Both the position numbers and the translations under genes were made by a program. This document shows, piece after piece, positions 1 through 10,868 of a stretch of 64,000 nt of DNA; positions within the stretch are counted from its first letter, which is position 1; each line of letters starts with the position of its first letter. This DNA comes from Siccirubricoccus sp. G192 (GTDB lineage Bacteria; Pseudomonadota; Alphaproteobacteria; Acetobacterales; Acetobacteraceae), in assembly GCF_019084075.1 (NCBI RefSeq), contig NZ_JAHREN010000001.1, forward strand, positions 4,552,501 through 4,616,500, in the 5' to 3' direction. Under the pieces are notes generated by a model. That model searched no databases, was not told the DNA's origin, and saw only the letters and a program-made list of their open reading frames with translations.

Positions 1-78
1 CCCGCACCCCTGCGGGAAAGGGTGTCCGCCCGCGGTCCGATCCGGTAACGAGGGATCGGACCAGCGGGAGGGCACCAG

Positions 79-864
79 ATGAGCGAGGTCAGGGCCGGCA
101 ATCTCGGCGAATATGACCTGAAGGGCCGTGTTGCCGTCATCACCGGCGGCAGCAGCGGCATCGGCGCCGCCACCGCCCGGCGCCTGGCCGCCGCCGGCGC
201 CAGCGTGGCGGTCGGCTACAACCAGGGGGCCGAACGCGCCGCCGCCCTGGCCGCGAGCCTGCCCACGAGCCAGCCCGGCCAGTCCCATCTCGCGCTCCGC
301 ACCCCCATGGAGGACAGCGCCGCGCTGCGCGCCGCCGCGGCGGAGGTGGAGGCGCGGTTCGGCCGCTGCGACCTGCTGGTGAACTCCGCCGCCACCACCC
401 GCGCCGTGCCGCATGCGGATCTGGAGGCGCTGGACGACGCGCTGATCGACCGCGTGCTCGTCACCAATATCCGTGGCCCCTTCGCTACCATCCGCGCCTT
501 CGCACCCCTGCTGAAGCGGGGCGGCGATGCGGTGATCGTCAATATCTCCTCGCTGGCGGCCATCACCGGCACCGGCAGCAGCATCATCTATGGCGCCTCC
601 AAGGCGGCGCTCGACACCATGGGGATGTCGCTGGCGCGGGTGCTAGGGCCGGAGATCCGGGTGCTCTCGATCTCGCCCTCGGCCGTCGCGACGGATTTTG
701 TGCCGGGCCGCTCCCGCGCGGCGGTGGAGCGGCAGGCCGCGGCCTCGCCGCTCGCCACCGTGACGGAGGCGGATGACGTGGCGCTGGCCATCATGGGGGC
801 GGTGACGCATCTCCGCCTCACCACCGGCAGCGTCATCCTGGTGGATGGCGGCAAGCACCTGTAG
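79..864 (+). CDS. SDR family NAD(P)-dependent oxidoreductase
   Basis: This 261-residue protein is a classical short-chain dehydrogenase/reductase, a cytosolic NAD(P)(H)-dependent enzyme acting on hydroxyl or keto groups. The Rossmann glycine motif TGGSSGIGAA lies near residues 22-31, the active-site pair appears as YGASK near residues 171-175, and the C-terminal VDGGKHL resembles the usual family ending. The ATG is preceded by GGGAGG at a good spacing. The next gene is convergent, so it is probably a single-gene unit on this side. The substrate cannot be told from sequence; family assignment is secure. Confidence 0.9.
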   Translation: MSEVRAGNLGEYDLKGRVAVITGGSSGIGAATARRLAAAGASVAVGYNQGAERAAALAASLPTSQPGQSHLALRTPMEDSAALRAAAAEVEARFGRCDLLVNSAATTRAVPHADLEALDDALIDRVLVTNIRGPFATIRAFAPLLKRGGDAVIVNISSLAAITGTGSSIIYGASKAALDTMGMSLARVLGPEIRVLSISPSAVATDFVPGRSRAAVERQAAASPLATVTEADDVALAIMGAVTHLRLTTGSVILVDGGKHL

Positions 865-875
865 GCCCGGCGTCG

Positions 876-3495
876 TCAGGCCGTGCCGGAGCCGCCCCGC
901 GCCGCCGCGGGCCGCCTGTGGCGGCGCCTTGCCGGCCGCCCTTCAGCCCGCAGCGCCACGCCCTTGAGGGATTCCGCCAGCACCAGATAGGCCAGGACCA
1001 GGGCGCCGATGGCACCGAGCAGGGCAGCCGGGAGCGGTGCGAAGCCCAGGGCCGGGCCGAGCGGCCCCAGCGCCAGGCCGAGCGCCAGGGCCAGGGCACC
1101 GAGCGAGGTCGCCACCAGCACGGGATGCGGCGGCGCCCTGCGCCAGACCGGGCCGGCACTGCGGATCAGGAAGATCACCAGGATCTGCGTCGCCATGCTC
1201 TCCACGAACCAGGCGGTGCGGAACTGCTCCGGCGTGGCGCCGAAACCCCAGGGGGGGAGCCGCCAGCAGCAGGCCGAAGATCGCCAGGTCGAAGAGCGAG
1301 GAGAGCGGCCCCATCACCAGGGTGAAGCGCAGCACCGCCGCCATGTCCCAGCCATGCGGCCGGGCCAGGTCGGCCGGGTCCACCGCGTCGAAGGGGATGC
1401 CGATTTCCGACAGGTCGTAGAGGAGGTTGTTCAGCAGGATCTGCGCCGGCAGCAGCGGCAGGAAGGGCAGTGCCAGCGACGCCACCGCCATGGACAGCAT
1501 GTTCCCGAAATTCGAGGAGGTGCCCATGCGGACGTATTTCATGACATTGGTATAGGTCCGTCGCCCCTCCACCACTCCGTCCGCCAGCACGCCGAGATCG
1601 GGCGCCAATAGGATCAGGTCGGCGGCGGCGCGCGCCACCTCGGTCGCGCCCTCCACCGAGATTCCGGCATCGGCGGCATGGATGGCGGGGGCGTCGTTGA
1701 TGCCGTCGCCGATGAAGCCGACGGTGTGGCCACGCGCCTTCAGGGCGAGGATGACCCGCCGCTTCTGGTCCGGCGAGAGCCGGGCGAAAAGGTCCACCCT
1801 CCCCACCCTCGCGGCCAGCGCCGGGGCGTCGAGCCGGGCCACCTCCTCCCCGGTCAGCAGCCCGCGCGCCGGCAGGCCGAGCGTCTGCACCAGGTGCAGC
1901 ACCACCGGCGCGGCATCGCCGGAGACCACCTTCACCCGCACCCCGGCCGCAGCCAGCCGCGCCACCGCGGCGCCGGCCGACTGCTTCGGCGGGTCGAGGA
2001 AGGCGCAGAAGCCGGCCAGCACCAGGTCCCGCTCGGCCTCCGGCCCGAGGGCCGCCTCCCCGGGCGCCTCGCCGTCCGGCACGGCACGCCAGGCCACGCC
2101 GAGCAGGCGGAGCCCCTCGGCGCCGCGCGCCTCGGCCCGAGCCAGCAGCGCGGCGCGGCTGGCCTGGTCGAGCGGCCGGGGGACGCCATCGGGGCCCTCG
2201 GCCGATATGCAGGCGGCGAGCACCGCCTCCGGTGCCCCCTTCACCACCAGCAGGCGCTGCCCGCCCTCGCTGCGGCAGAGCACGGAGGAACGGCGGCGCT
2301 CGAAGCCGAAAGGCGCCTCCGCCAGCAGGCTCCAGCCCTGCATCGCATCCGGCGGCGCCGCGGCGAGGATGGCATCGTCCAGAGTGGTGCGGGCGCCGCT
2401 GGCCAGCCCGGCATTCAGCGCCGCAAGCTGCAGCACGCGCGCCGAGGCCGCGCCATCCGGCGCCGTCGCATCGGCCAGGGCGATCCGCGCCTCGGTCAGG
2501 GTGCCGGTCTTGTCGGTGCAGAGCACATCCATGGCGCCGAGGTCGTGGATCGCCGCCAGCCGCTTCACCACTACCCGCTTCGCCGCCATGCGCAGGGCGC
2601 CGCGCGACAGCGTCACCGTGGTGACCATCGGCAGCAATTCCGGCGTCAGCCCGACCGCCAGGGCCACCGCGAAGAGGAAGCTCTCCAGGGTCGGGCGGTG
2701 GAAGACCAGATGCGCCAGCAGGACGAACAGCACCAGGAAGGCGGTCAGCCGCAGGATCAGCAGGCCGAGGCCATGCAGCCCCCGCTCGAAGGCCGTGGGC
2801 GGGCGGCGGGCCGAGAGCGCCGTGGCGATGCCGCCGAGCTGGGTGGCATGGCCGGTGGCCACCACCAGCATGGCCGCGGTGCCGGCCACCAGCGCGGTGC
2901 CGGCGAACAGCGCATCGAAGGCCTCCGCCGGGCCGGCGCCGTCGCTCGGGCCCGGGCGCTTCGGGACCGGATAGGGCTCGCCGGTCAGCAGCGCCTCCTG
3001 CGCCTGGGCGCCGTGGCTTTCCAGCACCACGCCATCGGCGGGGACCAGGCTGCCCGCAGCCAGTTCCACCACATCGCCGGGGACCAGTTCCTCCACCGGC
3101 AGGGGCCGGACCTGACCGTCGCGGCGAACCATGGCCCGCAGCGCGACACTGTCCCGCAGCTTGCCCGCCGCCACTTCCGCCCGATGCTCCTGGACCACGT
3201 CCATGACGACGGAGAAGGTGACGATAGCCAGGATGATGGCGAAGCCCGGCCAGTCGCCGGTGAGGCCGGAAACCAGCGCCGCGACCAGCAGGATGGCGAC
3301 CAGCGGCTCCGCCAGACGGCGCAGGAGCCGCATGGCGAGATGCCGGCGCGGGGTGTCGGCGACGCTGTTGCGGCCATGGATGCGGAGGCGGCGCGCTGCC
3401 TCCTCGGCGCCCAGGCCCGATGCGGCGGTGCCGAGATCCCGCACCAGGCCGGGGACGGGCTGCGCCCAGAAGCGGGCGGGCAATGCGGTCGACAT
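876..3495 (-). CDS. mgtA: Magnesium-translocating P-type ATPase (MgtA/MgtB type), frameshifted near the C-terminus
   Basis: This is a P3B-type ATPase that imports Mg2+ across the inner membrane. It has the actuator region (LTGEPYPVPK), the phosphorylated aspartate in CTDKTGTLT, the hinge GDGINDAPA and the MgtA-specific stretch MGTSSNFGNMLSMA. The ATG at 3495 is preferred over an upstream TTG at 3531. After the conserved membrane segment near LLLAAPP the frame is lost at a run of seven G (1251-1257). Removing one G restores PPWGFGATPEQFRTAWFVES and the last transmembrane helices, ending at 876. Without correction the frame runs to 943 with a nonsense arginine/proline tail. I take the gene as functional with a consensus error, though a real pseudogene is possible. 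Confidence 0.88.
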
Positions 3496-3636
3496 CGGCA
3501 CAGCCTGCGCGCCGCGCCCGCTCCGCCGCAATGCGGCAAATCAAGCCCGGATCGTCCTCGTTACAACAGCCCTGGAATGGAGCATGGTTGTGCAGCCTGG
3601 ATCGCCGGCCCCGCCGCGCCCCCGGAGACATGCCCC

Positions 3637-4326
3637 ATGATCACACTCTTCTCCTACCCAGAGTTGTTCGGTGTCGCGGACAACAACCCCTATGGCCTGA
3701 AGGTCTACGCCTTCCTGCGGCTGTGCCGGCTGGACTTCCGGCATGAGCATGTCTTCGACGCGAAAGCCGCGCCGCGCGGCCAGCTTCCCTATATCGAGGA
3801 TGACGGCGAGATCATCGGCGACAGCGACGCGATCATCGCCCATCTGATCGGCAGGCATGGGCTCGCGATCGACAACCACCTGACCGCCGCGCAAAGGGTC
3901 ACGGACCTCCTGCTCCGCAGGACGCTCGACGACCTCTACTGGGTCATGTCCTATTCACGCTGGAGCGACGACCGCTTCTGGCCGCTGTTCCGCGACCGGA
4001 TCCTCGGGACCCATCCCAACGTGACGCCGGACCAGATGGAGGCGGCCCGGGAATTCAATGCCAAGCGCTACTACTACCAGGGCATCGGCCGCTACGACGC
4101 GGCGGGGGTCTATCGCCGGGGCCTGGCCGACCTCCAGGCCCTGGCGGCACTGGTCGGGGAGAGCGGGTATCTGTCCGGCCCGGCGCCGAGCAGCATGGAC
4201 GCCGGCCTCTACGGGTTCCTGGCCAATATCCTGTTCTTCGAGATCGACACGCCCCTGAAGCAATTCGTCTCCGCCCATCCGAACCTCGTCCGGCATTGCC
4301 GCTCGGTCCATGCGGCGGTGGGCTGA
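3637..4326 (+). CDS. Glutathione S-transferase family protein (Tom37/metaxin-like)
   Basis: This 229-residue cytosolic protein looks like a GST-fold protein. The N-terminal thioredoxin-like half starts MITLFSYPELFGVADNNPY and includes the segment RGQLPYIEDDGEIIGDSDAI, which matches the conserved cis-proline and glutathione-binding ED/SD turn. The helical C-terminal half covers roughly residues 85-225. The variant resembles the metaxin/failed-axon-connections group more than classical detoxifying GSTs, and no catalytic Ser/Cys/Tyr is obvious. The start is placed at 3637 after GGAGA. A long open frame extends upstream but is antisense to mgtA. The substrate is unknown. Confidence 0.82.
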   Translation: MITLFSYPELFGVADNNPYGLKVYAFLRLCRLDFRHEHVFDAKAAPRGQLPYIEDDGEIIGDSDAIIAHLIGRHGLAIDNHLTAAQRVTDLLLRRTLDDLYWVMSYSRWSDDRFWPLFRDRILGTHPNVTPDQMEAAREFNAKRYYYQGIGRYDAAGVYRRGLADLQALAALVGESGYLSGPAPSSMDAGLYGFLANILFFEIDTPLKQFVSAHPNLVRHCRSVHAAVG

Positions 4327-4353
4327 TCCGGCCGCGCCGGCAGGGTGCTGGCG

Positions 4354-5758
<1,405 letters not shown>

Positions 5759-5762
5759 CGGG

Positions 5763-6167
5763 TCAGCCCTTCCGCTTGAACATGGCGAGCATCCGGCGGG
5801 TGACGATGAAGCCCCCGAAGATGTTCACCGCCGCCAGCATCGCGGCGAGGAAGCCGAAGACCTGCGCCGCCAGGCTCTCGCCCAGGCCGGTGGCCAGGAT
5901 GGCGCCGACGACGATGACGGAGGAAATGGCATTGGTCACGCCCATCAGCGGGCTGTGCAGCGCCGGGGTGACGTTCCAGACCACGTAATAGCCGACGAAA
6001 CAGGCCAGCAGGAAGATGGTCAGCAGGTAGAGGAAGGGCTCGGCGGCACCGGCGGCCTGCTCCACCATGGGCATCTGCGCCGCGGCCAGGTCGCGTGCCT
6101 GCTGCGCGACGATCAGGGCGCGCTCGGCCATCAGGCTGGCCTGGTTGGCCAGGTCGGTCGGGTTCAT
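5763..6167 (-). CDS. pntA2: NAD(P) transhydrogenase subunit alpha part 2 (membrane)
   Basis: This 134-residue membrane protein corresponds to the C-terminal, membrane-embedded part of PntA. After a polar N-terminus it has about four hydrophobic segments from LYLLTIFLLACFVGYYVV onward, with the conserved stretches VTPALHSPLMGVTNAIS and NIFGGFIVTRRML. In Alphaproteobacteria PntA is commonly encoded as two polypeptides, and this gene lies between part 1 (ending at 6241) and pntB (starting at 5758). It joins the PntA1 dI domain and PntB in the inner-membrane proton pump. Assignment is secure. Confidence 0.93.
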   Translation of the reverse strand: MNPTDLANQASLMAERALIVAQQARDLAAAQMPMVEQAAGAAEPFLYLLTIFLLACFVGYYVVWNVTPALHSPLMGVTNAISSVIVVGAILATGLGESLAAQVFGFLAAMLAAVNIFGGFIVTRRMLAMFKRKG

Positions 6168-6240
6168 GCTGTGGTTCCCTTGTTCCGGGCCATCCGCCTC
6201 AGCCTTCCGCGCCCTTCGGCGCTCCAGTCATCCGATGGCA

Positions 6241-7395
6241 TCAGGCCGCCTTCGCCGCGGTCAGCATCGGATGCACCACCTGGCCGGCGCGGGTCAGCGT
6301 GACGCCGCGGACGATCTCGTCCTCGGCCGGCAGCTTCGGCGCCTTGGCCTCCTTGTCCCAGAAGGTGGTGAGGAAGGTCAGCAGGTTGCGGGCATAGAGC
6401 GCGGAGGAAGCGGCCGGAATCCGGCCGGGCCAGTTGGAGAAGCCGAGGATCTTCACCCCCCCCGGCGTCACCACCCCCTCCCCCGGCACGGTCAGCGCGC
6501 AATTGCCGCCGGCATCCGCGGCGAGGTCGACGATGACGCTGCCGGGCTTCATGCTCTCGACCATCGGCGCGGTCACCAGCGTCGGCGCCTTCCGTCCCTG
6601 CACAAGGGCGGTGGTGATGACGATATCCATCTTGCGGATGGCCTCGGCCACCACCGCGGCCTGCTTCTGCATGAACTCGGCGCTCATCGCCTTGGCATAG
6701 CCGCCGGCGGTTTGGGCGGCGCGGCTTTCCTCGTCCTCATGGCCGATGAAGCTGGCGCCGAGCGACTTGATCTCCTCCTTGGCGGCCGGCCGCACATCGG
6801 TGGCGGCGACCCGGCCGCCGAGGCGGCGCGCCGTGGCGATGGCCTGCAACCCGGCGACGCCGGCGCCCATGACGAAGACATTCGCCGCCGGAATGGTGCC
6901 GGCCGCGGTCATCAGCATGGGGAAGCCCTTGTCAAAGGCGGCCGCCGCCTCCACCACCGCCCGGTAGCCGGCCAGGTTCGCCTGGGAGGAGAGGATATCC
7001 ATGCTCTGCGCCCGGGTGATGCGCGGCAGCAGCTCCATGGCGCAGGCCTCGATGCCCTGCGCCGCATAGGCTTCCGCGCCCTCGGTGCCGAGCTGGCCGA
7101 TCAGCAGCGCGCCGCGCGGGATCAGGGCAAGCTCGTCCATCGCCCCCTCGCCCGCGCCGAGCGGCGCCCGGACCTTCAGCACGATGCCCGCCCCGGCCAG
7201 GGCCGCGGCGGCATCCGGCGCGATCTCCGCCCCCGCCTCGGCGAAGGCGGCATCGGGGATGCCGGCGGCGAGGCCGGCCCCCGTTTCCACCGCCACGGTC
7301 AGGCCGAGGCCGAGATATTTCTTCACCGTCTCCGGCGTCGCCGCGACCCGGGTTTCAGCCGGGCGCCGCTCCTTCAGGACTGCCAATCGCATCAA
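6241..7395 (-). CDS. pntA1: NAD(P) transhydrogenase subunit alpha part 1 (NAD-binding domain I)
   Basis: This 384-residue soluble protein is domain I of the Re/Si-specific transhydrogenase, which binds NAD(H). Typical features are the alanine-dehydrogenase-like start RLAVLKERRPAETRVAATP, the RQD-loop region LSSQANLAGYRAV and the dinucleotide motif VMGAGVAGLQAIATARRLGG, with DVRPAAKEE following the second strand. Tandem ATG codons occur at 7395 and 7392. The gene leads the pntA1-pntA2-pntB operon, and a GAAGAGGG ribosome site lies upstream. Together with PntB it supplies NADPH, which fits the PHA synthesis genes elsewhere in the window. Confidence 0.94.
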   Translation of the reverse strand: MMRLAVLKERRPAETRVAATPETVKKYLGLGLTVAVETGAGLAAGIPDAAFAEAGAEIAPDAAAALAGAGIVLKVRAPLGAGEGAMDELALIPRGALLIGQLGTEGAEAYAAQGIEACAMELLPRITRAQSMDILSSQANLAGYRAVVEAAAAFDKGFPMLMTAAGTIPAANVFVMGAGVAGLQAIATARRLGGRVAATDVRPAAKEEIKSLGASFIGHEDEESRAAQTAGGYAKAMSAEFMQKQAAVVAEAIRKMDIVITTALVQGRKAPTLVTAPMVESMKPGSVIVDLAADAGGNCALTVPGEGVVTPGGVKILGFSNWPGRIPAASSALYARNLLTFLTTFWDKEAKAPKLPAEDEIVRGVTLTRAGQVVHPMLTAAKAA

Positions 7396-7699
7396 GGGGC
7401 CCTCTTCGCGGCCGCAACATGCGCGAAGGTGCGGGATGGCCGCAAGCCGCCTCGGCGCCGGGCAGGCCCCATTCAGCCGTTACGGTTGAATTTGTCCCCG
7501 CCGGGCGCCCCTTGGGGGCAAAGGCGCCGCATCCCCGAATTCCAGGCCCCGGCCTCGCCCGATTCCGGCAACCGGAACAGGCTTCCCGATTCTGTCGCGG
7601 CTGCCGCTTCCAGCGCGCCATGCCCGACCCCACGAGGCCGATGCCGGGCAGGAGCCGGGTGGAAGGCCCGGCACCTGCTCCGGAGTGCCGCCAACACGA
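7396..7699. other. Intergenic region upstream of pntA1
   Basis: This stretch of about 300 bases separates the pnt operon from the 3' end of a Bug receptor gene on the same strand. I see no convincing gene. The open frames here have no start with a ribosome site and no family resemblance. It presumably holds the pnt promoter and the terminator of the Bug gene, but I could not identify a clear hairpin or promoter pair. Confidence 0.5.
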
Positions 7700-8701
7700 C
7701 TACTCCAGCCGGATATTCGCTTCCCGGATGAAGGCATGCCATCTTGTGCTCTGCTCCTGGAAAAACCGGGCAAACTCCTCGGGCGTATTGGCCTTCGCCT
7801 GCAGATCGGTGCTCCGCAGCCTCTCGGCCACAGCCGGTGTCGCGATGGTCTCGTTCAGGCTCCTGTTGAGCTTCTCCACGATGGGCCTCGGCGTTCCGGC
7901 CGGCACGAAGACCCCGTTCCATTCATAGGTCTCGAAGCCAGGCAGGGTATCGGACAGGGGCGGCAGGTCGGGCAGTGCCGCAAGCCGGTCCTTGCCCGTA
8001 TGGCAGAGGGCCCGGAGGCGGCCGCTCTTCACGAAGGCGATCGCGGTATCGGCATTGCCGAAATAGTATTTCACCTGCCCGCCCAGGAGGTCATTGGTCG
8101 CCGGCCCGCCGCCACGGTACGGAACGTGGTTGACCTCGATACCCGCCCGCCGCGCGAAGAGCTCGAGCGCGAGGTGCTGCACGCCGCCGCTTCCGGCGGA
8201 GGCCCAGTTCATCCGCCCGGGATTGGCCTTCGCCTCCGCGATGAGCTCGGCGACGGACCTGGCCGTGGCCGACGGATGCGTCAGCAGCAATTGCGGCACG
8301 GTGATGGACTGGAACACCGGGACGAGGTCGCGCACCGGGTCGAAGCTCAGTTGCGGAAACAGGATCGCGGTCGAGAGAGGGGTGGTTCCATACAGGACCG
8401 TATAGCCGTCCGGCGCCGCGGCGGCGACGAAGCCGCTGCCGATCATGCCGGTGGCGCCGGTGCGGTTGTCCACCACGAATTGCTGGCCGGTGCGCTGCGA
8501 GGTCTCGGTGAACAGCACGCGGGCGACCGTATCCGCGGTGCCCCCGGGCGGCCACCCCACGACCACCCGCACCGGCCGTGCCGGCCATTCCGCATCCTGG
8601 GCCCGGGCCGTGGCGGCGGGCGCCGCGACGAGCCCCGCCGCCGCGGCCAGGAGATTGCGGCGCGGAAGGCGCTGATGCGGCGGGAAAACATGCTCCGTCA
8701 A
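7700..8701 (-). CDS. Bug family tripartite tricarboxylate transporter substrate-binding protein
   Basis: This 333-residue protein is a periplasmic extracytoplasmic receptor of the Bug/TctC family, which binds carboxylates or other small solutes for a TctAB-type importer. It has an N-terminal export signal with twin arginines (RLPRRNLLAAAAGL), the first beta strand RPVRVVVGWPPGGTAD, VVDNRTGATGMIGS, DGYTVLYGTT and the hinge HVPYRGGGPATNDLL. All are standard Bug positions. A second Bug gene lies just upstream on the same strand (gap 39 bases). No TctA or TctB gene is present in the window, so the ligand and partner permease are unknown. Confidence 0.92.
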   Translation of the reverse strand: MTEHVFPPHQRLPRRNLLAAAAGLVAAPAATARAQDAEWPARPVRVVVGWPPGGTADTVARVLFTETSQRTGQQFVVDNRTGATGMIGSGFVAAAAPDGYTVLYGTTPLSTAILFPQLSFDPVRDLVPVFQSITVPQLLLTHPSATARSVAELIAEAKANPGRMNWASAGSGGVQHLALELFARRAGIEVNHVPYRGGGPATNDLLGGQVKYYFGNADTAIAFVKSGRLRALCHTGKDRLAALPDLPPLSDTLPGFETYEWNGVFVPAGTPRPIVEKLNRSLNETIATPAVAERLRSTDLQAKANTPEEFARFFQEQSTRWHAFIREANIRLE

Positions 8702-8740
8702 GGCAGGCTCCTCTCGGTGGTTGCGGGTTCCGCGGCGGGG

Positions 8741-9727
8741 TCAATCGACCCTGATGCCGGCGGTGCTGATGACATGCGACCACTTCGCGGTCTCGGCGGC
8801 GAAGAAGCGCCGCGCCTCCTCCACGGTGCCGCCGATGGGCGTCGCGCCGCCCTGGGCGAAGCGGCCACGCAACTCGGGGTCCGCCAGGGCGGCGCGGAGA
8901 TCGGCATTCAGCCGCTCCAGCAGCGGTGCCGGGGTGGAGGCGGGCGCGGCGATGGTGAACCAGGCCGTGGCGACATAGCCTTCCAGCCCGGCCTCGGCCG
9001 CGGTCGGGGCTTCCGGCAGGCTCTCCGAGCGGCCGGCGCTGGTCAGCGCCAGGACGCGCACGCGCCCCTCGCGGGCCAGCGGCGGCACGGTGGGCAGGTT
9101 CTCGAACATCACCTGGATGCTGCCCGCCACCAGGTCGTTCAGGGCCTGGGAACTGCCGCGATAGGGCACATGCGTCAGCCGCACGCCGGCCACGAGCATG
9201 AACAGCTCGCCCGCCATATGCGTGGAGGTGCCGTTGCCGGCGGAGCCGAAGGTGAGCTCCCCGGCTTCCGCCGCGCCAGTTCGATCAGCTCGCGCAGGTT
9301 GCGCGCGGGAAGTGCCGGGTGGGTGATGATGGCATTGGGGAATTCCGCCAGCACCACGACGGGGGCGAGGTCGGTGACCGGGTTGTAGGAAAGCGAGCGA
9401 TAGATCGCGCTCGCCGCATGGATGCCGATGGTGCCGAGCACCAGCGTGTGCCCATCGCCCGGGCTGCGCGCCGCCTGCTCGGCGCCGATATGCCCGCCGG
9501 CGCCCGGCCGGTTGTCCACCACCACCTGTTGCCGCCAGCGCGTGGACAGCGCCTGGCCCGTGATGCGCGCCAGCACATCGGCCGACCCGCCCGCCGCGAA
9601 GGGCACGATGAGCCGCACCGGGCGCTGCGGGAACTCCGCATCCTGCGGCATCTGGGCCCGGGCAGCCGCCCAGGGCGCGGCGGCCAGGGCGAGAGCAAGC
9701 AGGGGGGGCGAGGCTCCGGCGCAGCAT
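8741..9727 (-). CDS. Bug family substrate-binding protein with two compensating frameshifts
   Basis: The frame open from 9727 to 8741 reads as Bug only at its two ends: MLRRSLAP at the start, and from GELTFGSAGNGTSTHMAGEL to ISTAGIRVD at the end. Between about 9702 and 9262 the correct Bug sequence (LLALALAAAPWAAARAQ, RPVRLIVPFAAGGSADVL, VVDNRPGAGGHIGAEQ) is in another frame. One extra G in a run of seven (9702-9708) and one missing base in a run of four C (9259-9262) explain both breaks and cancel each other. Corrected, it is a normal periplasmic receptor of about 329 residues with a cleavable signal. It is paired with the adjacent Bug gene. Confidence 0.85.
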   Translation of the reverse strand: MLRRSLAPPACSRPGRRALGGCPGPDAAGCGVPAAPGAAHRALRGGRVGRCAGAHHGPGAVHALAATGGGGQPAGRRRAYRRRAGGAQPGRWAHAGARHHRHPCGERDLSLAFLQPGHRPRPRRGAGGIPQCHHHPPGTSRAQPARADRTGAAEAGELTFGSAGNGTSTHMAGELFMLVAGVRLTHVPYRGSSQALNDLVAGSIQVMFENLPTVPPLAREGRVRVLALTSAGRSESLPEAPTAAEAGLEGYVATAWFTIAAPASTPAPLLERLNADLRAALADPELRGRFAQGGATPIGGTVEEARRFFAAETAKWSHVISTAGIRVD

Positions 9728-9877
9728 CGGCGATCCTCCAGGTCTTTGCGGGGATCACCGCATGGCAGGGCCGGGCTGGCAAGCCGGAGCGGCCATCCGC
9801 GCCCGGTCGACGGGGGAATGCCCATGCGGCATCCTGCCGCCGTGCCGGACTGGCGCATTGGGCAGGAGGAACGAACC

Positions 9878-10825
9878 ATGCAGAAGCGCAGCTTGGGCCG
9901 GTCGGGGATCGAGGTGCCGCCCATCATCGTCGGCGGCAATGTCTTCGGCTGGACGGCGGACAGGGACATGTCCTTCCGCCTGCTCGATGCCCTGGCGGAG
10001 GCCGGGCTGAACGCGATCGACACGGCCGATGTCTACTCCGCCTGGGCGCCCGGCCATGCCGGGGGCGAGTCCGAAACCGTCATCGGCGAATGGCTGCAGG
10101 CCCGCGGACGGCGGCGGGACGTGCTGATCCTGACCAAGGTCGGCATGGAGATGCCGGGCCGCGGCAAGGGGCTCTCCGCCGCCTGGATCATGCAATCCGC
10201 CGAGGAGAGCCTCAAGCGCCTGAACACCGATGTCATCGACCTCTACCAGGCCCACAAGGACGACGAGGCCACCCCGCTCGAGGAGACGCTCGGCGCCTTC
10301 GCCCGGCTGGTCGAGCAGGGCAAGGTCCGGGCCATCGGCGCCTCCAACTACAGCGCGCCGCGCCTGAAGGCGGCGCTGGAGACCAGCGCGAGGCTCGGCC
10401 TGCCGCGCTTTGAAAGCATGCAGCCGCTGTACAACCTGATGGAGCGCGGGATCGAGGCCGATCTGCTGCCGCTGTGCCGGGAGCAGGGCATCGGGGTCAT
10501 TCCCTACTACGCCCTGGCGGCCGGCTTCCTCACGGGCAAATACCGCTCCGAAGCCGATCTCTCGAAAAGCGTGCGCGGCGCCCGCAGCGCGGCGCAGTAC
10601 CTGAACGAGCGCGGGATGCGGGTGCTCGCCGCCCTCGACGCGGCGGCGGCCCGCCTCGGCGCCACGCCGACGCAGGTGGCGCTGGCATGGCAGATCGCCC
10701 GCCCCGGCATCACCGCCCCCATCGCCAGCATCACCAGGCCTGAGCAGTTGCAGGACCTGGTGAGGGCTACCGCCCTGACCCTGGACCGGGACGCCATGGC
10801 GGCGCTGGACGCGGCGAGCGGGTAA
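9878..10825 (+). CDS. Aldo/keto reductase
   Basis: This 315-residue cytosolic NADPH-dependent oxidoreductase has a TIM-barrel fold. The catalytic tetrad can be read: Asp in NAIDTADVYSAW with the Tyr two residues on, Lys in VLILTKVGMEM and His in LYQAHKDDE. The C-terminal IASITRPEQLQDLV is the cofactor-binding region. The N-terminus MQKRSLGRSGIEVPPIIVGG is typical of the YajO/Tas-like group. The ATG at 9878 follows a strong GGAGGA site; open sequence further upstream belongs to the antisense Bug gene. It diverges from that gene and faces the FAD-subunit gene tail-to-tail. Confidence 0.93.
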   Translation: MQKRSLGRSGIEVPPIIVGGNVFGWTADRDMSFRLLDALAEAGLNAIDTADVYSAWAPGHAGGESETVIGEWLQARGRRRDVLILTKVGMEMPGRGKGLSAAWIMQSAEESLKRLNTDVIDLYQAHKDDEATPLEETLGAFARLVEQGKVRAIGASNYSAPRLKAALETSARLGLPRFESMQPLYNLMERGIEADLLPLCREQGIGVIPYYALAAGFLTGKYRSEADLSKSVRGARSAAQYLNERGMRVLAALDAAAARLGATPTQVALAWQIARPGITAPIASITRPEQLQDLVRATALTLDRDAMAALDAASG

Positions 10826-10833
10826 CGCAGGGG

Positions 10834-10864
10834 CCGGGGCGGCGGCCGGGTCCGGCCGCCCCGC
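10834..10864. terminator. GC-rich hairpin between convergent genes
   Basis: A GC-rich inverted repeat (GGCGGCC and GGCCGCC around GGGTCC, with further GGGGC/GCCCC pairing outside) lies between the aldo/keto reductase stop and the stop of the FAD-subunit gene. It has no clear T-run, so terminator function, possibly bidirectional, is inferred from position. Confidence 0.4.
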
Positions 10865-10868
10865 GCGG

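Noticed and set aside
876-3495. Calling mgtA, ettA, pntB and the other frameshifted genes true pseudogenes
   Set aside because: Each has a single small indel in the middle of otherwise intact sequence, most in the same kind of G/C run, and several are core genes; error is more likely than decay.
1678-3636. Very long plus-strand open frame antisense to mgtA that runs into the GST-like gene
   Set aside because: It is rich in Gly/Arg/His with no family match, while the opposite strand encodes a full P-type ATPase; such frames are expected opposite GC-rich genes.
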